Assembly (NCBI GenBank): GCA_036274615.1
Contig: DASUFK010000275.1
Coordinates: 1-36,465 of the forward strand
Source: FEN-1219 sp036274615
GTDB lineage: Bacteria > Pseudomonadota > Gammaproteobacteria > Steroidobacterales > Rariloculaceae
Direction: 5' to 3'
Length of the DNA: 36,465 nt
Position numbers and translations under genes: made by a program. Below the pieces are notes generated by a model that ran no database searches, had not been told where the DNA came from, and worked only from the letters and a program-made list of their open reading frames with translations. The first letter of the stretch is position 1. The number at the start of each line of letters is the position of its first letter. Positions 24,840 to 32,147 of the stretch are shown piece after piece.

Positions 24840-25468
24840 TCGCGCCTCTCCCGTACCAGCTTCGCGAGCAGCGCCTCGATCTGCGCACCCACTTGCTCCA
24901 GCGGCAACGCGGCGTTCACGATCTTGATGCGCTTCGGATCGAGCGCGGCGCGCGCGAGGTAAGCGGCGCGCACCCGCTCGAAGAACGGCTCGCGCTCTCG
25001 CTCGAAGTGGTCGGGCGTGCGCGCGTGAATTCGAGCGCGTCCCGTTTCGAGCGGCGCATCGAGCAGCAGCGTGAGATCGGGCGTGAGACCCCGCTGCACC
25101 GCGGCTTCGAGCGTCTCGAGCAGCCCTCGATCCGCGCCGCGGCCGCCGCCCTGATAGGCGAACGTCGCGTCGGTGAATCGGTCGCAGAGCACCCAGCGTC
25201 CTGCGGCCAGCGCCGGCTCGATTACGCGCTGCAAGTGATGGGCACGCGCCGCGAACATCAACAGCGTCTCGACCTCGGCCGTGAGCGCCCCACCATGGTC
25301 GTCTTCGAGGATCCAGTGCCGAACCTTCTCGCCGAGCGCGGTGCCGCCCGGCTCGCGCGTGGTGAGCACGTCGATGCCGTGGCTGCGCAGGTACCGTTCG
25401 GCGAACGCGAGATTGGTCGACTTGCCGACACCTTCGGTGCCCTCGAGCGTGACGAATGCGCCGCGCAT
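24836..25468 (-). CDS. tmk: Thymidylate kinase
   Basis: A 210-residue kinase that converts dTMP to dTDP. The P-loop is EGTEGVGKST, TREPGGT is the Arg/Glu loop, and DRFTDATFAYQGGGRG is the dTMP-binding DRY-like segment. LTLLLDAPLE and RIHAR follow in the lid region. The ATG at 25468 shares one base with the mltG stop (TGATG). A GTG at 25471 would add one residue. The stop overlaps holB by 4 bp. Confidence 0.96.
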   Translation of the reverse strand: MRGAFVTLEGTEGVGKSTNLAFAERYLRSHGIDVLTTREPGGTALGEKVRHWILEDDHGGALTAEVETLLMFAARAHHLQRVIEPALAAGRWVLCDRFTDATFAYQGGGRGADRGLLETLEAAVQRGLTPDLTLLLDAPLETGRARIHARTPDHFEREREPFFERVRAAYLARAALDPKRIKIVNAALPLEQVGAQIEALLAKLVRERRE

Positions 25469-26484
25469 CACGGCCCCGATTTCAGCCGGCGCACGTAGTC
25501 TCGCACGGCGCGCTCGTGCTCCTCGAGCGTCGCCGAGAAGAAATGGCTGCCGTCGGGAAGGCCCGTGGCGACGAAGTAGACCGCGCCGGTGATTTCGGGC
25601 GCCACCGCCGCCTCGATCGAGGCGGCGCCCGGCAGTGCGATCGGCGTCGGCGGCAAACCGCCGCGCGTGTAGGTGTTGTATGGCGTGTCGTTGTCCAGAT
25701 CTTGGCGCCGCAAATTGCCGTCGAACGACGAGCCCATCCCATAGATCACCGTGGGATCGGTCTGTAGCCGCATGCCGCGCCGCAGCCGCTCGTGAAACAC
25801 TCCGGAGATCAGCCGCCGCTCCGCGGGCAGCGCGGTTTCCTTCTCGATGATCGACGCGAGGATGAGCGCCTGATACGGCGTCGTGATCCGAAGATCGGGG
25901 CTGCGCCGCCCCCAGGCGTCGTCGAGACGAGCGCGCAGCGCTTCGTGAGCGGTGCGCAGCAGCTCGACGTCGCTCGTCCCGCGCGGAAAGCGGTAGGTGT
26001 CGGGGAAGAACTGTCCTTCGGGGTGCAGTCCCGGCTCGCCGAGCGCCGCCATGATCGCGGGGCCGTCGAGCGAGCTCGCCTTCACGGCAGGATTGGCGCG
26101 CATCGCCGTCAACAGCTCCTCGAAGCGCCAGCCCTCGACGATCGTGATCTGATGAAGGTAGACCTGACCCGAGACGAGCTTGTCGAGCAGCGAGAGCGGC
26201 GTCGTTCCGGGAGGCAGCTGGTACTCGCCGGCGCGGACTTTCTTGGCGTCGCCCGAGAACCCCGCGTATTGCTTCAACAACCATTCGTGCTCGAGGACGC
26301 CGCGATCGGCCAGCTGTTTCGTGACCCGCCGGAACGAAGTGCCCTTCTCCACGTCGAGCCAGGCGCCCTCCGCCGGGATGTTGAGCGGCGCGTGCAGCGC
26401 CGCGCGCCCGGCGCGCACGCCTGCAACGGCGCCGACGGCCAGCACGGTGACCGCAGCTGCCGCAACCCACCAGCGTTTGCGCAT
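25468..26484 (-). CDS. mltG: Endolytic murein transglycosylase MltG
   Basis: A 338-residue inner-membrane enzyme that cuts nascent glycan strands and so sets their length. One N-terminal membrane segment (residues about 5-26) is followed by a LysM-like region and the YceG domain. The catalytic Glu lies in LASIIEKETALPAERR, and FHERLRRGMRLQTDPTVIYG is the conserved core. VYFVATGLPDGSHFFS near the C-terminus is also typical. It lies between pabC (2 bp gap) and tmk, the usual order in gammaproteobacteria. Confidence 0.96.
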   Translation of the reverse strand: MRKRWWVAAAAVTVLAVGAVAGVRAGRAALHAPLNIPAEGAWLDVEKGTSFRRVTKQLADRGVLEHEWLLKQYAGFSGDAKKVRAGEYQLPPGTTPLSLLDKLVSGQVYLHQITIVEGWRFEELLTAMRANPAVKASSLDGPAIMAALGEPGLHPEGQFFPDTYRFPRGTSDVELLRTAHEALRARLDDAWGRRSPDLRITTPYQALILASIIEKETALPAERRLISGVFHERLRRGMRLQTDPTVIYGMGSSFDGNLRRQDLDNDTPYNTYTRGGLPPTPIALPGAASIEAAVAPEITGAVYFVATGLPDGSHFFSATLEEHERAVRDYVRRLKSGP

Positions 26485-26486
26485 CC

Positions 26487-27311
26487 CTAGCCTACCCCGA
26501 GCCGCTGCATGAGCTCACGAGTGACCGTGCCCACCGGAAACGGCTGCTCGTCGAGCTGGGACACCGGCCAGATGCCGAACAGCGAGTTCGTCATGAAAAG
26601 CTCCGCAGCGGAACGAAGATCGCCGAGCGTCAAGTCGCACTCCTCGGCCGCGAGACCGGTTGCGGCCGCCGTCTCGAGCACGACCCGCCGCATCACCCCT
26701 CTGATTCCGCAACGATCGAGTGCCGGGGTCAAGAGACGGCCGTCACGAACGGCGAACACGTTGCAGCGCGTGCCGCCGATGACGCGCCCGCTCTGGTCGA
26801 GCAGCAATCCCTGCTGCGCGCTCCGGCCGAGATCGAGCTCGGCGAGCACCTGCTCGAGCCGGCACAGGTGTTTCATCCCGGCGAGCCTCGGCGCTTCCGC
26901 GAGCCGCAATTCGCAAACCTTCACGCGGATACCGGCACTGTAGTTCTCGGCCGGATGATCCGGCCATGCGGAAATCGAAAGAATTCGCGTGGGTTCGCTG
27001 AGCGCCGGCGGCCCGTAGCCGCGCGCTCCCGATCCGCGCGTGACGATCAACTTGACGACGGCGCGGCCGGCGCGCGGGCAATGAGCGCGGATCTCGCCGC
27101 GTATTGCGCGCTCGTCGAACGGCGGCATCGCGAGCCGCGCACAGCCGTCGGCCAGACGCTCGAGATGGTAGTCGAGCCAGCGAATGACGCCGTCGGCGGC
27201 CCCCATCGTCTCGAACAAGCCGTCGCCGTACGCGAGGCCCCTGTCCGACGGGTCGACGCCGCCTTGCCGGCCGTTCACGAGCCACAGAGGGTCCACGCGA
27301 TCGCCGCTCAC
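26487..27311 (-). CDS. pabC: Aminodeoxychorismate lyase PabC
   Basis: A 274-residue PLP enzyme of fold type IV that makes p-aminobenzoate for folate. The family motifs are TRGSGARGYGPP, the lysine region GMKHLCRLEQVLAELD with the PLP Lys, and FMTNSLFGIWPV near the C-terminus. The N-terminal WLVNGRQGG and DRGLAYGDGLFETM are highly typical. It follows fabF by about 50 bp and precedes mltG by 2 bp. Confidence 0.94.
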   Translation of the reverse strand: MSGDRVDPLWLVNGRQGGVDPSDRGLAYGDGLFETMGAADGVIRWLDYHLERLADGCARLAMPPFDERAIRGEIRAHCPRAGRAVVKLIVTRGSGARGYGPPALSEPTRILSISAWPDHPAENYSAGIRVKVCELRLAEAPRLAGMKHLCRLEQVLAELDLGRSAQQGLLLDQSGRVIGGTRCNVFAVRDGRLLTPALDRCGIRGVMRRVVLETAAATGLAAEECDLTLGDLRSAAELFMTNSLFGIWPVSQLDEQPFPVGTVTRELMQRLGVG

Positions 27312-27361
27312 GCGACTTTGTAGCAGAAGCGCCCGGGATCGTCAGCCCGGGCGGAGACGGG

Positions 27362-28600
27362 TCAGGAGAACCGCTTGAAGACGACGGTGCCGTTCGTGCC
27401 GCCGAAGCCGAACGAGTTCGACAGCGCGACCTCGAGCTTGGCTTCCCGCGCGGTGTTCGGCGTGTAGTCCAGATCGCACGCCGGATCCTGGTTCTCGAGG
27501 TTGATCGTGGGCGGAATGACCTGGTCGCGCAGCGCGAGGATCGTGAAGATCGCCTCGGCTCCGCCCGCGGCGCCGATCATGTGCCCCGTGGTGGACTTCG
27601 TGGAGCTCACGGCGAGCTTCTTGGCGTGATCGCCGAACGCGCGCTTGATCGCGACGGTCTCGGCCACGTCGCCGAGCTCCGTGGACGTGCCGTGCGCGTT
27701 GATGTAGCCGATCGACTCCGGCGCAACTCCCGCATCGCGCAGCGCGTTGAGCATGCAGCTGTACGCGCCCTGCCCGCTCTCGTGCGGCGCCGTCATGTGA
27801 TGCGCGTCGGCGCTCATGCCGAATCCCGCGAACTCGGCGTAGATTTTCGCGCCGCGCGCCTTGGCGTGCTCGTAGTCCTCGAGCACGATGCAGCCGGCGC
27901 CGTCGCTCAGCACGAAGCCGTCGCGGTCGCGGTCCCATGGACGGCTCGCCCTGGTAGGCGCGTCGTTACGCTGCGATAACGCGCGCGCCGCGCAGAATCC
28001 GCCGAGGCCGATCGGCGTGCTCGCGAACTCGGCGCCGCCGGCCAGCATCACGTCGGCGTCGCCGGACTGGATCAGGCGCGCCGCGATGCCGATGCAATGG
28101 GTGGACGTGGTGCACGCGGTGACGATCGCCAAGTTCGGCCCCGTCATCCCGTATTTGATGGATACGTGGCCCGAGATCATGTTGATGATCGTGGCCGGCA
28201 CGAAGAACGGCGAAATGCGCCGCGGACCGGCCTCGACGAGCTTCGAGTGGTTCACCTCGATCGTATGGATGCCGCCGATGCCGGACCCCATCAGCACGCC
28301 GTAGCGGTGCGCGTGGGCCGGATCGACCTTGATGCCGGCGTCGTCGTGCGCCTGGATGCAGGACGCGATCCCGTAGTGGATGAATGGGTCGCACTTGCGC
28401 GCTTCCTTCGCGTCGAGGTACTTGTCGATCTCGAAGTTGCGGATCGTGCCCGCGAAGCGCGTCGAAAACGCGCTGGCGTCGTACTGGTCGATCGCCGTGA
28501 TCCCGCTGACGCCGTCGCGAACGTTGCCCCAACCCTCGGCAACCGTGTTGCCGCAGGGAGAGATCAAACCGAGACCGGTGATTACGACGCGTCTCTTCAC
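27362..28600 (-). CDS. fabF: 3-oxoacyl-ACP synthase II FabF
   Basis: A 412-residue condensing enzyme that elongates acyl-ACP with malonyl-ACP. The Cys-His-His triad is visible: the nucleophile in VTACTTSTH, the first His in NAHGTSTELGD and the second in STKSTTGHMIGAAGG. The GTG at 28600 has a good GAGG ribosome site eight bases upstream. The 108-bp gap from acpP holds a structured inverted repeat. Confidence 0.96.
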   Translation of the reverse strand: MKRRVVITGLGLISPCGNTVAEGWGNVRDGVSGITAIDQYDASAFSTRFAGTIRNFEIDKYLDAKEARKCDPFIHYGIASCIQAHDDAGIKVDPAHAHRYGVLMGSGIGGIHTIEVNHSKLVEAGPRRISPFFVPATIINMISGHVSIKYGMTGPNLAIVTACTTSTHCIGIAARLIQSGDADVMLAGGAEFASTPIGLGGFCAARALSQRNDAPTRASRPWDRDRDGFVLSDGAGCIVLEDYEHAKARGAKIYAEFAGFGMSADAHHMTAPHESGQGAYSCMLNALRDAGVAPESIGYINAHGTSTELGDVAETVAIKRAFGDHAKKLAVSSTKSTTGHMIGAAGGAEAIFTILALRDQVIPPTINLENQDPACDLDYTPNTAREAKLEVALSNSFGFGGTNGTVVFKRFS

Positions 28601-28638
28601 GGTCGCTGCCTCAGGCTACGACTCGAATTGGAGGGGAG

Positions 28639-28686
28639 GATCAAAGCGTGGTGCGAAGGCACTGCGGCGGATAGCCGTCTTTGATC
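28639..28686 (-). promoter_or_regulatory. Possible three-way-junction RNA element between acpP and fabF
   Basis: An 8-bp perfect inverted repeat, GATCAAAG (28639-28646) and CTTTGATC (28679-28686), encloses two smaller hairpins. One is a 4-bp stem with a 4-nt loop (28651-28662); the other is a 4-bp stem CGGC/GCCG with a 5-nt loop (28665-28677). Together they could fold as a compact three-way junction in the operon mRNA. No U-run follows, so it is not a classical terminator. A role as an RNA processing or stabilising site is a guess. Confidence 0.45.
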
Positions 28687-28708
28687 GTGCCGATTGCGGC
28701 GCAGCGGC

Positions 28709-28951
28709 TCAGGACTCGTTCTGCCGGGCAAGAATGTAGTCAATCGCTTGTTGAACGGTGGTGATCTTCTCGGCCTCTTCGTCCGGGATCTCGGTCTCGA
28801 ACTCTTCCTCGAGGGCCATGACGAGCTCCACGGTGTCCAAAGAGTCAGCGCCCAGATCGTCGACGAAGTTAGCGTCGTTCTTGATCTCGTCGGCTTTGAG
28901 GCCGAGCTGCTCGGCAATGATTCCTCTAACCTGCTCTTCGACGCTGCTCAT
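28709..28951 (-). CDS. acpP: Acyl carrier protein
   Basis: An 80-residue acidic carrier protein. The phosphopantetheine Ser is in GADSLDTVELVMALEEEF, the near-universal ACP motif. SSVEEQVRGIIAEQLGL and EIPDEEAEKITTVQQAIDYI are the other helices. Acyl chains are carried on the prosthetic group through FabG, FabF and the other fatty-acid enzymes. The ORF is flanked by structured spacers on both sides (fabG side 28977-29004, fabF side 28639-28686), suggesting separate control of its level. Confidence 0.98.
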   Translation of the reverse strand: MSSVEEQVRGIIAEQLGLKADEIKNDANFVDDLGADSLDTVELVMALEEEFETEIPDEEAEKITTVQQAIDYILARQNES

Positions 28952-28976
28952 GTATGCAAGTACCCCTTATTAATTG

Positions 28977-29004
28977 ACCGGCCGGACCATGGGGCCCGGC
29001 CGGT
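28977..29004 (-). promoter_or_regulatory. GC-rich 9-bp hairpin in the acpP leader
   Basis: ACCGGCCGG (28977-28985) and CCGGCCGGT (28996-29004) form a perfect 9-bp stem with a 10-nt loop. On the acpP-coding strand it lies about 25 bases before the acpP start and is followed by an A/T-rich stretch without a clean U-run. It could be an attenuator of read-through from fabG, a 5' stabiliser of acpP mRNA, or an operator. Confidence 0.6.
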
Positions 29005-29036
29005 GTGGCGCGTATTGTATTGGAATCGATTGGGCC

Positions 29037-29042
29037 ATTCTA
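29037..29042 (-). promoter_or_regulatory. Candidate -10 element for acpP (TAGAAT)
   Basis: TAGAAT on the minus strand matches five of six bases of the sigma-70 -10 consensus. A start a few bases downstream would put the 9-bp hairpin in the leader. No good -35 is visible at 16-18 bp, so this is weak. Confidence 0.25.
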
Positions 29043-29111
29043 CAGATCGGCCGAGGCCGCGGCGGAGAGAACTCGGCGAATCGTATAACAATCAACAGTT
29101 TCTCCCGGAGC

Positions 29112-29891
29112 TCAAGGCATGAGCATTCCGCCGTTGACGTGCAGCGTCTCGCCGGTGATATAGGCCCCGGCATCCGACGCCAGAAACGCCACCGCCGCCG
29201 CGATGTCGGCAACGGTGCCGAGCCGCGCAAGCGGAATCTGGCCTCGCAACGCTTCGATCTGTTTCTCGTCGAGTGCGCGGGTCATGTTCGTATCGATGAA
29301 TCCCGGCGCGACGACGTTCACCGTGATATTGCGCGAAGCGACCTCGCGCGCGAGCGCCTTGCTGAACCCCACCATGCCCGCCTTTGCGGCGGCATAGTTC
29401 GTCTGCCCGGCGTTGCCGAGAGCCCCCACCACCGAGCCGATGCTCACGATCCGGCCTCGGCGTGCCTTCATCATTCCTCGGAGGCAGGCCTTGCAGACGC
29501 GATACAGCGACGACAGGTTGGTAGAGACGACGGCGTCCCATTCCGCGGCTTGCATCCGCACCAGGAGGTTGTCGCGCGTGATGCCGGCATTGTTCACGAG
29601 TATTTCCGGCGCGCCCTCCTTGGCGCCGACATCGGCGAGCAGCGCCTCGACGGAGGCATCGCTCGCAACGTCGAGCACTGCGCCGCGGCCCGCGGCGCCC
29701 AGTGGACGCATCCAGGCGTCGATGCCGGCGGCGCCCTCCGCGGTCGTTGCAGTACCGATGACCTTCGCACCCTGACGCGCGAGCGTTTCCGCGATGCCGC
29801 GTCCGATGCCACGCGATGCGCCGGTGACGAGGGCAACCCGGCCCGCGATGCCGGGAAGCGGCGGAAGCGTGAGTGCAGGTGTGGATTCCAT
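29112..29891 (-). CDS. fabG: 3-oxoacyl-ACP reductase FabG
   Basis: A 259-residue short-chain dehydrogenase that reduces 3-ketoacyl-ACP with NADPH. The cofactor loop is TGASRGIGRGIA, NNAG is present in VNNAGITRD, and the catalytic Tyr-Lys are in TNYAAAKAGM with the Ser in SIGSVVG. The N-terminus has about 12 extra residues compared with typical FabG. GAGG lies just before the ATG. The gene follows rhombosortase by 28 bp; fabD, often found here, is absent. Confidence 0.95.
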   Translation of the reverse strand: MESTPALTLPPLPGIAGRVALVTGASRGIGRGIAETLARQGAKVIGTATTAEGAAGIDAWMRPLGAAGRGAVLDVASDASVEALLADVGAKEGAPEILVNNAGITRDNLLVRMQAAEWDAVVSTNLSSLYRVCKACLRGMMKARRGRIVSIGSVVGALGNAGQTNYAAAKAGMVGFSKALAREVASRNITVNVVAPGFIDTNMTRALDEKQIEALRGQIPLARLGTVADIAAAVAFLASDAGAYITGETLHVNGGMLMP

Positions 29892-29918
29892 GGCGCCTCG
29901 AAGTCGACGGAGCGCGGA

Positions 29919-29924
29919 ATTATA
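29919..29924 (-). promoter_or_regulatory. Perfect -10 hexamer (TATAAT) overlapping the rhombosortase stop
   Basis: TATAAT on the minus strand overlaps the TAA of the rhombosortase gene, 27 bp before the fabG start. The sequence around it is the only AT-rich patch here. No matching -35 or extended -10 is seen, so an internal fabG promoter is possible but unproved. Confidence 0.35.
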
Positions 29925-30561
29925 TAAGCGAACGCCGCGAACGCGCCCCCCGAACCGGGGTCAACGCGAGCGCCGACAGGGCACCGGCCGTGGCGCCGTA
30001 GAGGTGAGCCGCGACGATGACGGGCCCGCCCACGCTCGCCGCCGTGAACGGCACCGGGCCGGCCCAATGCTCCCACGCGAGCTTCGCCCCGAGACCGATC
30101 GCGAGCATCCAACCGATCGCCTGGCGTTTGCGCAGCAGCAGTAGCGCGCCGCAGGCGACGAAGCCGTGCAGGACTCCGGACAGGCCGACATACCATTGCA
30201 CGCCGGGGTCGAGCCCATAGAGGCCCGCGTCGATCGCCAGCGCGCAGACGACCGCGACGACGAGCCACTCGAGGGGACGAAGCACGTCCTCGAACAGCGA
30301 ACCGATCACGACGAGTGCCAACAGATTCGGCCAGAGATGACCGAAGCCCAAGTGCACGAGATGGCCGGTCAGCAGGCGCCACAGCTCGCCATTCTCGAGG
30401 CCGGTACGGTCATAACGCCCCCACTCCCTGCCCGGCTCGCCGCCGAGCGCAAGGACGAGCGTCACGGCCGCGATCAGAAGCACCACCGACCAGCGTTGCC
30501 ACCAAGCGCGCGAGGGGAATTTCGGGCCGTCCCGGAGGTCTGTGTTCACAGTGAGTCGCAA
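29920..30561 (-). CDS. rrtA: Rhombosortase (GlyGly-CTERM processing rhomboid protease)
   Basis: A 213-residue membrane protein of about six segments, shorter than GlpG. The serine of the rhomboid dyad is S128 in GLSGVLHG, where the extra LHG is characteristic of rhombosortases, and the histidine is H186 in AAHLYGA. The rhomboid HxxxxHxxxN pattern is in LVHLGFGHLWPNLLAL (H70, H75, N79). Rhombosortases cut the C-terminal GlyGly-CTERM anchor of proteins that then travel through the type II secretion system. The gene is divergent from gspG across 60 bp. No substrate with a GlyGly-CTERM tail is encoded in this window. It may be cotranscribed with fabG. Confidence 0.85.
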   Translation of the reverse strand: MRLTVNTDLRDGPKFPSRAWWQRWSVVLLIAAVTLVLALGGEPGREWGRYDRTGLENGELWRLLTGHLVHLGFGHLWPNLLALVVIGSLFEDVLRPLEWLVVAVVCALAIDAGLYGLDPGVQWYVGLSGVLHGFVACGALLLLRKRQAIGWMLAIGLGAKLAWEHWAGPVPFTAASVGGPVIVAAHLYGATAGALSALALTPVRGARSRRSLI

Positions 30562-30621
30562 CCTGTTTGTGCTATCTTCGGTCGGTTTTCAAGGCCGGCC
30601 AAGGGCGCGGAAGGCACGAAA
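30562..30621. promoter_or_regulatory. Short divergent spacer between rrtA and gspG
   Basis: Only 60 bp separate the two starts, so promoters must overlap or lie inside the genes. TGCTATCTT near 30570-30578 (+ strand) resembles an extended -10 for gspG, but no -35 is evident. AAGG at about 30611 can serve as the gspG ribosome site. Confidence 0.35.
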
Positions 30622-31056
30622 ATGATCAAAGCATCTCTCGAGCGGCGGCAGCGAGGTTTCACGTTGCTCGAGATCATGGTGGTCGTCGTGATCATCGGCT
30701 TGCTCGCCGCCGCCGTGGTGCCGATGTACATGAGGCAGGTGGACACGGCGCAGATCAACCGGGCCAAGCAGGACCTCCGCTCGATCGATAGCGCGCTGCA
30801 ACTGTACCGGCTCGACAACTTTCGTTACCCGAACACCGAGGACGGCCTCGAGGCGCTCGTGAGGAATCCAGGCCAGGACGCCGCGCCGAACTGGAAGCCT
30901 CTTCTCAAGTCCATGCCCCTCGATCCATGGAAGAACCCTTACCAATATCGGTACCCGGGTCAACGGGGCGAGTTCGACGTTTTCACGCTCGGCGCGGATC
31001 GCCAGGAAGGCGGCGAAGGCGTCAATGCAGACCTCAGCAACGCGGATCTCGAATAG
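30622..31056 (+). CDS. gspG: Type II secretion major pseudopilin GspG
   Basis: A 144-residue pseudopilin, the main subunit of the periplasmic pseudopilus that pushes substrates through the secretin. The prepilin peptidase site is RQRG-FTLLE with Glu at +5, followed by the hydrophobic helix. The C-terminal domain has YRLDNFRYPNTEDGLEALV, DPWKNPYQYRYPG and FTLGADRQEGG, which are GspG hallmarks, including the calcium-loop region. It is the first gene of an eight-gene cluster. The stop lies inside the start of gspH (32-bp overlap). Confidence 0.97.
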   Translation: MIKASLERRQRGFTLLEIMVVVVIIGLLAAAVVPMYMRQVDTAQINRAKQDLRSIDSALQLYRLDNFRYPNTEDGLEALVRNPGQDAAPNWKPLLKSMPLDPWKNPYQYRYPGQRGEFDVFTLGADRQEGGEGVNADLSNADLE

Positions 31057-31633
31057 GCCCCCGAATAGGCCCTCGAACGGTCGGATAACCGCGGCTGCGC
31101 AACGTGGTTTCTCGCTGCTCGAGCTCCTGGTGGTCGTGGCGATCATCGGCATCATCGCCGGCGCCGTCATCCTGAGCGCGTCCGTCGTGGGCGTGAGCCG
31201 CTATCGCGACCAGTATGCCGAGCAGGAGACGCAGCGCCTCCGCAGCATCGTCGACCTGCTGCACGAAGAATCCTTGATGCAGACGCGTGACTACGGCGTG
31301 ATGTTCACCGAGACCGGCTACCGGTTCTACGTCTACGACTACAAGACGCTGAAGTGGACCGAGGTCGCGGGCGACAAGGTGCTCAAGCAGCATGCGCTCG
31401 GGCCGCAATTGAACCTCGTGCTCGCGCTCGACGATCGAGACGTGCCCCTGCTGCCGGACTTCGACTCGAAGGAGATCAAGAACCCGGAGCCGCAGGTCAT
31501 GCTGCTGTCGAGCGGCGAGATCACGCCGTTCAGGGCGTCGATCTATCGCAACCATGAAGGCGGCCATTACATCCTGACCGCGGCGCCCGACGGCGGCCTC
31601 GAGATTACCGAGGACGGCTTCAGTGAGCGCTGA
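31025..31633 (+). CDS. gspH: Type II secretion minor pseudopilin GspH
   Basis: A 202-residue minor pseudopilin of the pseudopilus tip. The prepilin peptidase site is AAQRG-FSLLELLVVVAIIG. The leader is unusually long (27 residues), because the only visible start is the ATG at 31025 inside gspG. A direct repeat of gaataggccc lies at the gspG stop. The soluble domain has ESLMQTRDYGVMFTETGYRFYVYD, a GspH-type strand pair. The stop overlaps the gspI GTG start. Confidence 0.92.
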   Translation: MQTSATRISNRPPNRPSNGRITAAAQRGFSLLELLVVVAIIGIIAGAVILSASVVGVSRYRDQYAEQETQRLRSIVDLLHEESLMQTRDYGVMFTETGYRFYVYDYKTLKWTEVAGDKVLKQHALGPQLNLVLALDDRDVPLLPDFDSKEIKNPEPQVMLLSSGEITPFRASIYRNHEGGHYILTAAPDGGLEITEDGFSER

Positions 31634-32147
31634 GCGGAGGAGCCGCACGGCGGGATTCACGCTGCTCGAGGCGATGGTGGCGCTCATCATCGTCGCGTTG
31701 GGCATGATGGCGGTGGCCACGCAAATCAATCGCTACGTGGTCGCGGCCCACGACGTCGAAGAAAAAACGCTCGCGAGCTGGATCGCCACCAACAAGATCA
31801 CCGAGCTCAGCGTCGGTAAGACCTGGCCGGAGGTCGACGACTACGACGAAGAGCTCGACTACGCGAATCGGCACTGGAAGCTGCACGTCGAGGTGGCGGA
31901 GACCGACGTCAAGAATCTGCACCGCGTCGACGTGTCCGTGGCGCTCGACGTGAACCCCGACCGCAAGTTGTGGACGGTCTCGGGCTTGATCGAGCCGCCC
32001 GCCCCGCCCGGCTTTCCGCCGGTGCTGTGGCCGGTGCCCGGGGGCGGCGGCTCACAACAGCCCGGCGGCGGTTCTCAGCAGCCGGGCGGCGGGCCGCAGC
32101 AACCGGGCGGCGGGCCGCAACCGCCGGGCGGCGGAGAGCGCGGATGA
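31623..32147 (+). CDS. gspI: Type II secretion minor pseudopilin GspI with repeat tail
   Basis: A 174-residue minor pseudopilin. SRTAG-FTLLEAMVALIIVALG is the processed prepilin N-terminus, and ATNKITEL with WKLHVEV is typical of GspI, which nucleates the tip with GspJ and GspK. The normal domain ends near residue 125. It is followed by a tail unlike other GspI proteins: Pro-rich, then four 7-residue repeats of the form SQQPGGG or PQQPGGG. The GTG start overlaps gspH, and the stop overlaps gspJ (ATGA). Confidence 0.92.
   Translation: MSAERRSRTAGFTLLEAMVALIIVALGMMAVATQINRYVVAAHDVEEKTLASWIATNKITELSVGKTWPEVDDYDEELDYANRHWKLHVEVAETDVKNLHRVDVSVALDVNPDRKLWTVSGLIEPPAPPGFPPVLWPVPGGGGSQQPGGGSQQPGGGPQQPGGGPQPPGGGERG
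32052..32135 (+). repeat. Four 21-bp tandem repeats in the gspI 3' end
   Basis: Units at 32052-32072, 32073-32093, 32094-32114 and 32115-32135 encode SQQPGGG, SQQPGGG, PQQPGGG and PQPPGGG. The copies differ mainly at third codon positions, so the peptide is kept while the DNA has drifted. The array stays in frame and ends 12 bp before the gene's stop. Confidence 0.9.

Noticed and set aside
32052..32135. Possible CRISPR or short repeat array
   Set aside because: The units are directly adjacent without spacers and code for a regular heptapeptide inside gspI.
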